A DNA stretch of 51,179 nucleotides from JASFYU01 sp045046905 (GCA_045046905.1 JASFYU010000131.1:1-51179); one strand, 5' to 3'. Positions 36,032-45,628 are shown, counted from the stretch's first letter. Numbers and translations: made by a program. Notes: a model not told the origin generated them from the sequence alone.

Positions 36032-37219
36032 ATGAGATTAATATACATATCGCAGCGATATCATACTGCGACAAATTCTTTTATAATCAAACTTAGCAAA
36101 GTATTGTTTATGACGGCAATTTTGTACGGTGTGCCAATAAGTTGCTTGGCACAGGGAAATTTAAAGTTACTGAATAAAGAAGCTTTTGAAAAGAAGATTA
36201 GCGGTAAACAAGTTAGCCTTTACACCCTTCAAAACAGTAGTGGAACCGTTACACAAATTACAAACTATGGCGGAAAAATAGTGTCTCTATGGTTGAAAGA
36301 TGTAAAAGGAATTTATGAAGATGTGGTCTTGGGTTACCCCGATTTGGAGGGCTATCTTAACGCCAAGGAAAAATATTTTGGAGCTTTGATTGGAAGGTAT
36401 GGCAATCGTATAGCTAAAGGTAAATTCAATCTGAACGGCAAAGAATATACATTGGCTACAAATAATGGAGACAATCATCTACATGGAGGTAATAAAGGAT
36501 ACGATGCCGTAGTATGGGATGCCAAACAAATAGATGACCATTGCTTAGAGCTGACTTATTTATCTAAGGATATGGAAGAAGGGTATCCCGGTAATTTAAC
36601 CATTAAAGTACGGTATAGTCTTACTGATGCCAATGAAATAAAAGTAGAATATTGGGCAACAACCGATAAGTCTACTATTGTTAATCTCACTCACCATTCT
36701 TTTTTCAACCTAGGTGGTGCGGGTAATGGAACCATCAATGACCATCTACTGCAAATTAATGCCCCGTACTATACCCCTGTAGATAAAGGGTTGATACCGA
36801 CAGGAAAAATAGCAACTGTTGAAAATACGCCAATGGATTTTCAAAAACTGGTTTCAATAGGCAAAAGGGTAGATGCTGATTTTGAACAATTGAAATTTGG
36901 TTTGGGGTATGACCACAACTATGTAATCAACCAAAATATAGAAGGGTATAACTACGCGGCCAAGGTAGTAGAACCAATTTCTAGACGTACTATGGAAGTA
37001 TATACAAATGAGCCTGGTCTACAGTTTTATGGAGGAAATTTTCTTGATGGAAGTATAATAGGAAAAGATAGAAAAGCGTATGGACATAGGACGGCTTTTT
37101 GCTTAGAATCTCAGCATTTTCCAGATAGCCCTAATAAAAAGCATTTTCCATCTACCGTGTTGAACCCAGGAGAGGAATATTATTCGATATGTATTTATAA
37201 ATTTTCAATTAGTAATTAA
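36032..37219 (+). CDS. Secreted aldose 1-epimerase
   Basis: This mutarotase interconverts alpha and beta anomers of free aldoses. The N terminus holds a signal peptide (VLFMTAILYGVPISCLAQ), so it acts in the periplasm. Family motifs are GRYGNRIAKGKFNLNGKEY, NNGDNHLHGGNKGYDAVVWD (substrate His), NLTHHSFFNLGG (catalytic His) and FCLESQHFPDSPN (catalytic Glu). Length is 395 residues, normal including the signal. It lies 34 bases after the broken DUF1680 gene and is probably the end of that transcription unit. A periplasmic epimerase beside arabinosidases would speed uptake of released sugar. Confidence 0.93.
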   Translation: MRLIYISQRYHTATNSFIIKLSKVLFMTAILYGVPISCLAQGNLKLLNKEAFEKKISGKQVSLYTLQNSSGTVTQITNYGGKIVSLWLKDVKGIYEDVVLGYPDLEGYLNAKEKYFGALIGRYGNRIAKGKFNLNGKEYTLATNNGDNHLHGGNKGYDAVVWDAKQIDDHCLELTYLSKDMEEGYPGNLTIKVRYSLTDANEIKVEYWATTDKSTIVNLTHHSFFNLGGAGNGTINDHLLQINAPYYTPVDKGLIPTGKIATVENTPMDFQKLVSIGKRVDADFEQLKFGLGYDHNYVINQNIEGYNYAAKVVEPISRRTMEVYTNEPGLQFYGGNFLDGSIIGKDRKAYGHRTAFCLESQHFPDSPNKKHFPSTVLNPGEEYYSICIYKFSISN

Positions 37220-37481
37220 CGTAGAGAAACAATATGGTCTCAATGATACGATTCCACTTAATGACTTATATTAACCTATTCAAATTTCTTGAAAATCCCG
37301 ATAAACAATGGCTGGAACTAACTACAAAACCGCCAGACAAACAACTAAGTCTATTTTGACAACCCCCATGCTATTGAAAATTACCAGAATCAACACAGTT
37401 TTAAAGGGCTCAAACTGCATATTCAACAAAATCGTATTTTAGTCGGACAGTAATGATTTTTGATATATCAAACTTGAAATT

Positions 37482-38387
37482 ATGGGACAGATACTACACG
37501 GAACGGCCACGACTACGCACCGCGCCGGAAAGGAAACACAAGAGTCAGGTCCGACATCAAAGAATTTGGCATTACGATATAATATCAATATCAAAACGGT
37601 CGGAGAATTGAAATATAGAAGTACCGTCGAGGATTTAAAATGTGGGAGGAAGAAAGGTCAAGGCAGTGTCCTGAAGGGCATTGCAGAGCGGATAACCATA
37701 GGACGGTTAAAGACAATGTTGCCTTTGGATGATCTATATATAGCCCTGAGACCGATAATGCCCGAGCTGTCAAGGAGCAACTTGCACCGCTGTCCACAAA
37801 GAAACGGGACCGGTAGACTTTCGGAGCGGCTGCCAAAGGAAGAAAAGGCCACTTATACCAATAATACATCAAAATAAGCTTAATAAATAGTTTCTTTTTT
37901 CACATATTTTCTTCGTAAAATAGATTCGTAACTAATGCTATGAATAGATTTTTCTTATCAATCTGTAAAAAAATAATTCAATTTCTAAAAGCTCATTTTA
38001 TCATATAATTGGTATTATAAAAAGTTCAAGGGCTACGGGCCGGGATATTTACATGTGGATACCGCGGAGATCAAGATAGGCAAACAAAAATGGTATCTGT
38101 TCGTAGCCATCGACAGGGCGACCTTAGTAAAACACCTTTGGACCAACGGAACGGTAGAGGCGATGAACAAAAAAATAAAAACGGACACCGTTAGAAAATA
38201 TCATTATGATACTATTGAGGACTTTAAAAAACACTTGTACTATTATACGATAAATTATAACGTTAACCTCAAGCTGAAAGTTTTAACGTTTAAAACTCCT
38301 ATTGAACAAATTATTCAATATTATAAAACGAAACCAAAACTATTTTTCAAAAATCCTGAAGACTTAATGATGGGACTAAACAATTAG
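37482..38387 (+). pseudogene. IS481-family transposase, split by a small element and internally deleted
   Basis: The first part, MGQILHGTATTTHRAGKETQ through LALRYNINIKTVGELKYRST and LPLDDLYIALRPIMPELSRS, is the N-terminal helix-turn-helix of IS481 transposases. A 159-bp element interrupts it after EEKAT. The second part resumes with KKFKGYGPGYLHVDTAEIKI and WYLFVAIDRAT. It then jumps to WTNGTVEAMNKKIKTDTVRK and KYHYDTIEDFKKHLYYYTIN, so the middle of the catalytic core is deleted. The end FKTPIEQIIQYYKTKPKLF is the normal C terminus. Confidence 0.85.
37856..38014. mobile_element. MITE-like 159-bp element, copy 1
   Basis: Non-coding element with ends TACCAATAATA and TATAATTGGTA as inverted repeats, flanked by a direct TTA (37853-37855 and 38015-38017). 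Removing it with one TTA restores the reading frame of the IS481 gene (KATYKKFKGYG), which fixes its borders. Confidence 0.8.
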
Positions 38388-38399
38388 TTACCTTAATTT

Positions 38400-38752
38400 G
38401 AACATCGGCACATCTTCCCAACAGGAAATTTAAATTTATGGTGTTTTATGAACCTATATTTTTCCGGTTGCCTTAGGAGAAGATGGTATTGCCTTTTCTG
38501 GGATATGGCCCTCCAGTTCGGCATTCCTAATCTTTTCCTCAATTCCGCTATCTTCCATTACTCGTCCGTGTGCTTTTTATGTTCCTTTTCCGGAAAATTA
38601 GGGTTCCCATAATCTCTGGTTTTCCTTTGCCAGCACCTCGATACTGATGATGATATGCCCAGTTCTCTGTATATTTATACAACGCTACCACGGGCATAGC
38701 GCAGTGCCACTACTTTTTTGGCAGTCTAGTTTTCCGATATACCGCAAAGGGG
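38400..38752 (-). pseudogene. IS3-family orfA plus start of orfB, degraded
   Basis: The minus strand, across frames, reads KVVALRYARGSV, IYRELGISSSV, RDYGNPNFPEKEHKKHTDE, then KIAELRKRL and AELE. This is the IS3-type orfA helix-turn-helix and leucine-zipper region, followed by FSKGNRKN. In the overlapping frame KYRFIKHHKFKFPVGKMCR begins orfB. It is cut off directly beside the end of the IS481 relic, which suggests that IS481 inserted into, or was joined by deletion to, this element. Confidence 0.7.
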
Positions 38753-38965
38753 AGAAAATCACCACTATGAACATGGACATCAGCTAATTCAGTGGAGATT
38801 TACGGTTCTTTGGCGTCAATTACAATTGTATTTTCCACCTTGGCCTCTCCTCCATATACTGTGATGATTTTGTTCCCTATTAGCTCTACGGTACTCTTGG
38901 AGATTATTCTATAGAGAGTAATCATCTTTCGGTTGTGTATTACGGGCTTTTGCGTTGTATATTTT

Positions 38966-40432
38966 TTATTCTTTGGCTAATGCTATCTCTAGATTCTTCA
39001 CTTTCTTGGTAATAGGCTTCTTTACGACCCAACCGAGTATGCAAAAGACAAGCATACTAACAAATACTGGCAGTCCCACTTCCAGTGCCATATTATCCAT
39101 AGGCATTATTTTTGTTATGGTAAAGGCTAATAATCCTGCCAAAACAGAGGAAATGGCAGCCAATGGGCCACAGGATCTAAAAATTGGAATCAAACCAAAC
39201 AATAAGGGTACTGCTATAGGTCCTAATAGAGCACCAAACCAAGTAACAATGAGTCCTAATATTCCTCCAAAATATTCATATTGAAACGCTATTAGAATGG
39301 TGAGAGAGGTAAATATAAAGGTAGTAACCCTAGCGATGAACAATGAATTTCTTTTATTTTTAAATTTATCAGACAATACGGGAAGTATATCCCGTGTGAT
39401 AACGGCAGAAATGGTGTTTACATCCGACGAGGTCATGGACATGGTATTGGCAAACAAAGAAGCGATAACAAGACCGATCAGTCCATTTGGCAAAAGTTCA
39501 TGTATTAAAAGGCCATAGGATTCGGATGGATCGTCCAATCCTGGTAAAATAAGGGGAGCGGCCCACATAGGAAAAAAGAGGATTAGTGGCCATATTAAAT
39601 AGAGGGTTCCGGATAAATAGGCTGCTTTTGTAGCTTCCCGTTCGGTACTGGATGAAATGTACCTTGTAGCAAGAGGCCAGCTGCCACCATTATAGCTTAG
39701 GAAACTAATGAACAGAAAAACCATGGCGAATCCTACGGTATAGGGGTCGTTAAATAATTGACTGTTTTCCGAGGGAAGGTCGTCCCATATCCGAAAAATT
39801 GAATCCAAACCTTCAAAACGCATTAACACCACTACAAACATTGTGATACCAGCTACCAGTTGTACCATAAATTGGGCTAGGTCGGTCAATATTACTGCCC
39901 AAAGTCCGCCTATGGTTATATATAATAAAGAAATGACGCCCGATATCAATATCCCATAGGTAAAGGAAATCCCAGTAGTAACGTTAAGAAGTATTGCAAT
40001 GGCCGCCCACTTGGCACCAACATCAAAAAGTTTAAGAGTTACTCCAGTCCAGGCTATGAGCTGTTGTGTTAAAACATTATAGCGAATAGCCAAATATTCT
40101 AATGGGGACTGTATTTTAAATTTTTTCCGTAAACGGACCCAATAGACGGGAAATATTTTTGCGGTAGCTATTATTGCCGTTCCTATTGAAAATGCCCACC
40201 ACACATATAGTGAAAATCCATGCGTATAAGCAAGGGCCGCATAGGCAACAAAAACAGCGCCACTATATCCTGAAACATGATGGGAAATGCCAGACACCCA
40301 CCAAGGCAAATTGCCCCCTGCAGTAAAAAAATCTTCAGAACTCTTGTTCTTAAAATAGGCATAGATACCAATGATAATCATTGATAAAAAGAAAACGCCT
40401 ATTACTAAAAAATCGATATAGTTTAACTCCAT
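38966..40432 (-). CDS. Sodium:solute symporter family transporter
   Basis: This inner-membrane sodium-coupled sugar or small-solute importer of the SSS family has 488 residues and about 13 hydrophobic segments. Typical features: N-terminal YIDFLVIGVFFLSMIIIGIY, FTAGGNLPWWVSGISHHVSG (SSS motif with SGAVFVAYAALAY), VTGISFTYGILISGVISLLY, the GGLWAVILTDLAQFMVQLVA signature, and TSSDVNTISAVITRDIL. It ends in a basic/acidic tail, KKVKNLEIALAKE. A decayed Gfo/Idh gene lies just upstream. The substrate is probably a sugar or sugar acid from the locus, but that is inference. Confidence 0.92.
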   Translation of the reverse strand: MELNYIDFLVIGVFFLSMIIIGIYAYFKNKSSEDFFTAGGNLPWWVSGISHHVSGYSGAVFVAYAALAYTHGFSLYVWWAFSIGTAIIATAKIFPVYWVRLRKKFKIQSPLEYLAIRYNVLTQQLIAWTGVTLKLFDVGAKWAAIAILLNVTTGISFTYGILISGVISLLYITIGGLWAVILTDLAQFMVQLVAGITMFVVVLMRFEGLDSIFRIWDDLPSENSQLFNDPYTVGFAMVFLFISFLSYNGGSWPLATRYISSSTEREATKAAYLSGTLYLIWPLILFFPMWAAPLILPGLDDPSESYGLLIHELLPNGLIGLVIASLFANTMSMTSSDVNTISAVITRDILPVLSDKFKNKRNSLFIARVTTFIFTSLTILIAFQYEYFGGILGLIVTWFGALLGPIAVPLLFGLIPIFRSCGPLAAISSVLAGLLAFTITKIMPMDNMALEVGLPVFVSMLVFCILGWVVKKPITKKVKNLEIALAKE

Positions 40433-40474
40433 GGTTGTTCTATTAAGGGTATTATCTAGATTAAATTATGGTTC

Positions 40475-40872
40475 TCATTTTAATTCGATTACTTTTTTTA
40501 CTTTTGAAGAGGTATACATGGCCGTAATCAGTTCCAAGGACTTAATGACGGTTTTCGCATTTCCCTTTCGGGCCATGTGCAACCCATAATCCACATATGG
40601 GACTCAATGCCGTAGTCCTTACAATCCATAACAGCTTAATTCATTCCTGCTTGGGTATACTCCAATAGCTATTTGAACGGGTTGCTCATGGGAAAAGACG
40701 ACATACAACGAACTGTTTTCCCAAAGCCAAAGTTCTCGTCAAGAGGTTTGGATTGAAATGGAGGTTTTAAATCACTTCTTCGTTTTTTTATCATTTGGCG
40801 GGTGATAATCATTTCACTGTTGTGTATCACGCTATCTACCATTCCTAATAGGAACATTTTCGGAATTGGCAA
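40475..40872 (-). pseudogene. Decayed Gfo/Idh-type oxidoreductase relic
   Basis: The 3' end reads YGLHMARKGNAKTVIKSLEL, then ITAMYTSSKVKKVIELK, a pattern typical of the C terminus of Gfo/Idh/MocA proteins. Upstream, in other frames, KPPFQSKPLDENFGFGKTVR and FPMSNPF may belong to the same gene. Stops and frame changes abound. It ends 42 bases before the symporter start, so it was probably in that operon. Confidence 0.45.
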
Positions 40873-40942
40873 AATTCCGTATTGTTGTTTTTGTTTTTGT
40901 ATTCACTTTTTTTAAATAATTAAGGTGTTGTATTAACCATTA

Positions 40943-40956
40943 TGTGTAGGCACACA
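40943..40956. promoter_or_regulatory. TGTGT-N4-ACACA inverted repeat, site 1
   Basis: TGTGTAGGCACACA lies in non-coding DNA upstream of the Gfo/Idh relic and symporter. The identical 14-mer occurs in opposite orientation at 48357. The dyad looks like a GntR- or LacI-type operator, but no cognate regulator is seen. Confidence 0.35.
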
Positions 40957-41049
40957 CATTAACCAAATATATAGATATTATACTTAATGGAGAAAGATAA
41001 TTGACTTTTTTTAATAAATTATTCGTAACTGACCAGTCTAGGTGTTTTA

Positions 41050-41290
41050 GGGGGTAAGTGTCAAGCCCTATATGTGGTTCAGGGCCTTCTTTATCGTGGT
41101 ATTCATGGAACCTATATTGACAAAGTTCTGCGCTGCCCTTTTGTTCTTGAACTGTTGAGATGTTTTCTGTTTAACTCCTTACATTGCGTATGACACTTTC
41201 CGAGGCAGTGTTGTCCTGGGGACGTCCTTAAGCTAAAGAAAGGGAAACAGATGTTGCCTTTCCTTGTACATATGTTTGTAAAAAGTATAC
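41050..41290 (-). pseudogene. IS66-family transposase relic, C-terminal part (left)
   Basis: Across frames the minus strand reads LYTFYKHMYKERQHLFPF, DNTASESVIRNVRS, then QFKNKRAAQNFVNIGSMNTT and IKKALNHI. It matches the IS66 TnpC end (DNNASERAIRNxKxKxKxSGQF...IRSVIDTTIKNGxNVLEAL). The DNA between 41291 and 41536 shows nothing recognisable. Confidence 0.7.
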
Positions 41291-41536
41291 AGTTGCTTAT
41301 TTATGTTGTCTGGTATATTATTTACGTGACCTTTATAGCCGAGTTTCTCATGTAGACCATAAGCTATAGCCGTTTATTCCCACCTGTGGGTTTAACCTGC
41401 CTGCTATTGAAGCAGGTGCCCCAAAGCTCGCTTCTCTGCCTACCTTGTGGTAGCGGCAGGCAGGGAAATAGGAAAGGTTTGGTTCTTAATTAATGCCTCT
41501 GGACTTGCCCCGAGGTTGTTTACTATATGGGTATTA

Positions 41537-41695
41537 CACCAATAATACATCAAAATAAGCGTAATAAATAGTTTCTATTTTCACCTATTTTCTTCGTAAA
41601 ATAGATTCGTAACTTGGACTATGAATAGATTTCCAGTATCAATCTGTAAAAAAATAATTCTTTTTGTAAAAGCTCATTTCAACATATAATTGGAA
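41537..41695. mobile_element. MITE-like 159-bp element, copy 2
   Basis: The inner 155 bases (41539-41693, CCAATAATAC to ATATAATTGG) differ from copy 1 at about 16 positions, roughly 90% identity, with no gaps. The outermost TA is changed to CA and AA, and no clear target duplication remains, so this copy is older or damaged. Confidence 0.8.
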
Positions 41696-41810
41696 TAAGG
41701 AGCGGGACGGGAGCGCTTGTTCCACGATTTTTATGGAAGACCCCCTTTTTTTGGATACCTACAATTGGTTTTAAGGCTGCCCAAAACCATGCCCCGACTT
41801 GTATGGAACT

Positions 41811-41836
41811 ATAAAAAGCCCCGTCTAAGGGGCTTA
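41811..41836 (-). terminator. Intrinsic terminator after the Gfo/Idh gene
   Basis: On the minus strand AAGCCCC/GGGGCTT form a 7-bp stem with a 6-base loop, followed by a T run. It sits about 90 bases after the stop of the oxidoreductase gene. Confidence 0.7.
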
Positions 41837-41923
41837 AATAAATTGGGTCTTATCAAAATTAGGGGCTTGTACAGCGCTTACAATACCCCTTAGTACAATT
41901 TTAATTCTGTTATTCAAGTTCTA

Positions 41924-42976
41924 CTATGGCAACTCTATCCTCCTGCCCAAGCGGGCGCTTTCATAAATCGCACATACAATTTCAACTGACTTACGTCCTT
42001 CTTCTCCGTCAACTAAAGGCGTACCCTTTGTTTCAATTGCATGAATAAAATCTTCTATCTGCCTTTGATGCCCAATAAAACTAATATCAGCCGGATCGGA
42101 TGCACCTCCATGCGAGACAGTGCCAGATAGCATTGACTTTCTTATGTTTTGGTCTTCATTCATTTCCTCTTTAAATTGCCATTGTATCATATGATCTTCT
42201 TCTAAAATGGCGCTACCGCTGGTTCCCATTATTTCCACCCGTTTTAGTGATCCCGGGAAAACTCCTGTTGAACACTCAATGGTTCCTAGGGCACCGTTCT
42301 TAAATTTTAGAGTAGAAACAATCGTGTCTTCTGCTTCAATATCTTTATGGCGTATGTTGGCAGATACTGATTGTACAGATGCTACTGGCCCCATAAACCA
42401 CTGCAATAAATCCACAGAATGAATACCCTGGTTCATTAGGGCTCCGCCACCATCATATTTCCATGTACCCCGCCATTTGCCTGATTGATAATATTCAGGA
42501 GTTCTGCTCCACTTTACATAAGTATCGCCTAATGTTAGGGCACCAAAGCGGTTTTCATCTAATGCCTTTTTTAATTGCATGCTTGCTTCATAAAACCTGG
42601 AAGGAAAAATAACGCCCACGGCTACACCGGCTTTACGGGCAGCTTCTATTATTTGATCGCAGCGTTCAACAGTAACCTCAAGAGGCTTCTCAATGATGCA
42701 ATGCTTACCGGATTTGATACTTGCAATTGCCGGTTCTAGATGAATCCCAGACGGGGTACAAATGCAAACGATATCTATTTCAGGCCTGCTCAACATTTCA
42801 TCCAGCGTACTGTAGGAAGTGCACTGATACTTTTTCGCAAATTGATCTGATTTGGCTTTACTGCTGTTGTATATACCTGACAATTGCGCATTTTTTATTT
42901 TGGCTATTGCGCGAGCATGAAAATGGGAAATTGTTCCTGCACCTACTATTCCAAAACCAAATTTTTTATTTTCCAT
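41924..42976 (-). CDS. Gfo/Idh/MocA-family NAD(P)-dependent oxidoreductase
   Basis: This cytosolic sugar or inositol dehydrogenase-like protein has 350 residues. The N-terminal Rossmann fold opens with FGIVGAGTISHFHARAI, followed by VCICTPSGIHLEPAIASIKS and the family's EKP motif (E96-K97-P98). The C-terminal half carries TWKYDGGGALMNQGIHSVDL, with the conserved Gly-rich turn and His-x3-Asp-like substrate residues, and ends YESARLGRRIELP. It lies 41 bases after the nagA-type gene on the same strand, so the two are probably one operon acting on an amino sugar or related phosphate sugar. The exact substrate is unknown. Confidence 0.9.
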   Translation of the reverse strand: MENKKFGFGIVGAGTISHFHARAIAKIKNAQLSGIYNSSKAKSDQFAKKYQCTSYSTLDEMLSRPEIDIVCICTPSGIHLEPAIASIKSGKHCIIEKPLEVTVERCDQIIEAARKAGVAVGVIFPSRFYEASMQLKKALDENRFGALTLGDTYVKWSRTPEYYQSGKWRGTWKYDGGGALMNQGIHSVDLLQWFMGPVASVQSVSANIRHKDIEAEDTIVSTLKFKNGALGTIECSTGVFPGSLKRVEIMGTSGSAILEEDHMIQWQFKEEMNEDQNIRKSMLSGTVSHGGASDPADISFIGHQRQIEDFIHAIETKGTPLVDGEEGRKSVEIVCAIYESARLGRRIELP

Positions 42977-43017
42977 TAGTATAATTTATTAGTAGAGTAC
43001 ACCCCTAGTTCAAAAGT

Positions 43018-44184
43018 TTAATTTTCAAAAACAATTTCTCCATTTTTAATTACCGTGCTTATAATGATGTCTTTTCCTTCTAATCTGAATATAACTTTAT
43101 CATTATTGTTTTCATAAAAAGAAGAATCATGTTTAATAAGCATGTTTGATACATTTATGGATGCCATCTCCCAAGCTTCATTTAGTGTTGCAAGTTTAAG
43201 ATTCATCAAGGTCTCCACATTCTCCAACAATGATTTAGCTGCTCCTGCCAATATACCATGAGAACCTTTGAGAGAAACTCTTTTTTCTTCATCTAATATT
43301 ACAGACCCGCCAATGTGGCTTTGATATTCGCCAGGAGGCATTCCAGCATAGCAAGTGGCATCGCTCACCATAAGTGCATGCTTTCCCTTATTCTTCATCA
43401 CTACTTTTATAAATGATTTAGGCGTGTGGATGCCATCCGTAATAATACAGCTGTACAGTTCGTCTGCAGCCAACTGATCCCAAATCATGTTAGGATGCCT
43501 TTTTAGCAACAATGGAATGCCATTGCCTAAATGAGTGGATAAAGTCATTCCTGCTTTTATCGCCATGCTAATTTGCTCAGCGTTTGCCAGTGAATGGCCT
43601 ATAGCAACGATGATTCCGTGTTCCCGGCACTTTTCAATAAATGAGCAAGAGCCTTCCCACTCAGGCGCTATAGTAACAATCCTGATTTTTCCACCAGCTG
43701 CTTCCTGAAATTTACAAAAGAGATCCCAATCTGGCGCTTTTATATGTTTTTCATCATGGGCTCCTTTAGCTCCTTCTTTAGGAGATATAAAAGGGCCTTC
43801 CAAATGAATTCCCCATACACATTCTTCTACAAGAGGATTAGACTTGCATGCCTCATTAATAGTACGAACAAGAGTTATAATATTATCATCTGAATTAGTG
43901 ATAACTGTTGGTAGAAATGTAGTAACTCCCTGACTCAATAAATAATGAGTGGCATTTACCACATCTTCCTGAGTCAGTGTAGCTGTATTAAAATCAATAC
44001 CATTAATACCGTTGATTTGTAAGTCTGTTAAACCGGGAGCAATAAAGGGTAGATTATTTTCTTTTGTTTCACTTTCAGAGATATTCATTAGCTGGCCATT
44101 CTTAAAACCAATCTCTTCTGTTTTTCCTGTAATACAATTTGTACAAAAAATTAACGTATCTTTTCTACTAATTTTTATATTCAT
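43018..44184 (-). CDS. nagA: N-acetylglucosamine-6-phosphate deacetylase (NagA-type)
   Basis: This amidohydrolase removes acetyl from N-acetylhexosamine 6-phosphate. At 388 residues it has the usual length. Motifs: APGLTDLQINGINGIDFN near the N terminus, GIHLEGPFISPKEGAKGAHD (metal-binding Glu), VAIGHSLANAEQ (His), THLGNGIPLL (His; most NagA have THLFNAM), IITDGIHTP, and VSDATCYAGMPPGEY (catalytic Asp). No nagB or N-acetylglucosamine kinase is seen nearby, so the physiological substrate may be another N-acetylated sugar phosphate. It is first in an operon with the Gfo/Idh gene. Confidence 0.88.
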   Translation of the reverse strand: MNIKISRKDTLIFCTNCITGKTEEIGFKNGQLMNISESETKENNLPFIAPGLTDLQINGINGIDFNTATLTQEDVVNATHYLLSQGVTTFLPTVITNSDDNIITLVRTINEACKSNPLVEECVWGIHLEGPFISPKEGAKGAHDEKHIKAPDWDLFCKFQEAAGGKIRIVTIAPEWEGSCSFIEKCREHGIIVAIGHSLANAEQISMAIKAGMTLSTHLGNGIPLLLKRHPNMIWDQLAADELYSCIITDGIHTPKSFIKVVMKNKGKHALMVSDATCYAGMPPGEYQSHIGGSVILDEEKRVSLKGSHGILAGAAKSLLENVETLMNLKLATLNEAWEMASINVSNMLIKHDSSFYENNNDKVIFRLEGKDIIISTVIKNGEIVFEN

Positions 44185-44681
44185 AGACAGTCCTTTTATA
44201 TTGTTTTTTTAAGAGCAGCAAGCAAATCTTTTACTTTCACCGGCACTGTTTTGGTTAGCCAATCCCACACCAATAAATAGAATGGATTTAAACGCATGCT
44301 TGGCTGTGCTAATTCTTATCAAAGGTTTTCCATTATTAGAATAATTTTTTATAATAGCCATATTTTAATTCTACCGACATCTTATGCGAAAGTTCTTTTG
44401 GGCTATATATTAGCCAAATCTTCAATAGTTCCTTCCAGAAAATCGATTTGATCATTTTTCCTCCATATCTTCATTATTAGATGGAATAATAGGGGTCGAT
44501 AGATTTTTGTATCTTTTTCTATGCTAACAAATTTGAATATAGAACCAGTATTTGGGTCAATACTTTGTTATACAGTATATAGCGCTTATAATTCAGCTAC
44601 TACTCTGTAATATAACTTTTCCAGTAATAAGGTCATTTCTTACGTTGTCGGCGCAGCCAATTCTGGATTTGGCTAGACAAT
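44185..44681. other. Non-coding or relic region upstream of nagA
   Basis: About 500 bases without an intact gene. Just before nagA the minus strand reads VWDWLTKTVPVKVKDLLAAL then a stop, which looks like a C-terminal relic of an unidentified protein. No other recognisable element was found. Confidence 0.35.
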
Positions 44682-45059
44682 TTATGAGGTTATGGATGCC
44701 CACTGAACACAATGTCCATCATAATGTACAGGTCCTCTAAATAGAATACATCTCCCACATTCTTCATTTGGCTTCGGAGGAATAAAAAGACTACAATTGC
44801 CACAAATATTGTCAGGAACAGATGATTTTGTTACATAGCCCAAGCTTTCTCGCTTTTTAATTTCCCCGGCGCTTACACTAGTTAGACCATTACAAGAATC
44901 TTCCGAAGTTATTTGTTTCTTGTTCTCACTTTCATTACTGGAGGATTCATTCTTACCACGACAGTTAAAAAATAATACGCCTCCTAAAAATAAACTACCA
45001 ATACTAAAACATCTATTGATAAATTTCCTTCTGGAATAGTCTTTGTTTGCCATTTTCAA
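44682..45059 (-). CDS. HiPIP-like high-potential iron-sulfur protein with Tat signal
   Basis: This predicted periplasmic 4Fe-4S electron carrier has 125 residues. A twin-arginine-like signal (YSRRKFINRC) precedes a hydrophobic stretch with a possible lipobox (GVLFFNC), so it may be a Tat-exported lipoprotein. The C-terminal cluster-binding pattern C86-x2-C89 ... C104 ... C117 fits HiPIP spacing (NICGNCSLF, CGRCILF, GHCVQW); C101 is an extra Cys. The usual GWC is GHC here. It stands alone between the PVC-type dehydrogenase-like gene and nagA, all on the minus strand, and could carry electrons for the neighbouring propeller protein. That link is inference. The internal ATG at codon 3 is an equally good start. 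Confidence 0.75.
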   Translation of the reverse strand: MKMANKDYSRRKFINRCFSIGSLFLGGVLFFNCRGKNESSSNESENKKQITSEDSCNGLTSVSAGEIKKRESLGYVTKSSVPDNICGNCSLFIPPKPNEECGRCILFRGPVHYDGHCVQWASITS

Positions 45060-45411
45060 AATATTTTGTTAATTAATATAATCTGATGATATTGGCTATT
45101 GTTTGCCTTAGATTATAATGTTATTGATTTTTATTATATATTTTTTTATGATTAATCACCTTACTTTAGTTGTTGCCAGGAGAACTTAGCCCGGTTCGCC
45201 AAATTCAAAACTTGCACTATAATTTTCAGGGTGTACATCTGCTATTTCGCAATTAAAAATTTGCCCCGAAGTTATTATATGCGCTACCGTTTTAATCGAG
45301 GACAATCTTTAGAACGTAATGAAAAGCATTCATGGTATACGGTTTTAATCAAATTTTAGTGGTTATAAAAAGGAACGTTTGTTAAGCGATATTGAATAAC
45401 TTAATCGGTAA
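45060..45411. other. Intergenic region, no gene seen
   Basis: An AT-rich stretch between the HiPIP gene and the 76-bp repeat element. No motif or reading frame with family similarity was found; it presumably includes the HiPIP promoter. Confidence 0.4.
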
Positions 45412-45487
45412 TACCAATTAATAGTTTCCAGTACATATAATTGACTATACACTTTAATCTTAAGAGAAAAGCAACAAGAAATTGGTA
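45412..45487. mobile_element. Short 76-bp element with the same inverted ends as the 159-bp repeats
   Basis: It begins TACCAATTAATAG and ends AAATTGGTA, flanked by direct TAA (45409-45411 and 45488-45490). The ends match the 159-bp elements at 37856 and 41537, while most of the interior is missing or different. It probably belongs to the same family. Confidence 0.6.
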
Positions 45488-45628
45488 TAATTACTATGCT
45501 CAGTTGTCAAATTTCTAAGGGTATAGACATTATTCCTATCAATGTTTAAGGTTTTTAAAAAACTAATTCCTTTCTTCTAAGGGCTTAAAATGTCTTAGTA
45601 AAACCGTATCACATCGGATATTAAAAAA

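Noticed and set aside
44552..44740. 62-codon plus-strand frame
   Set aside because: Overlaps the end of the HiPIP-like gene antisense and shows no signal or motif.
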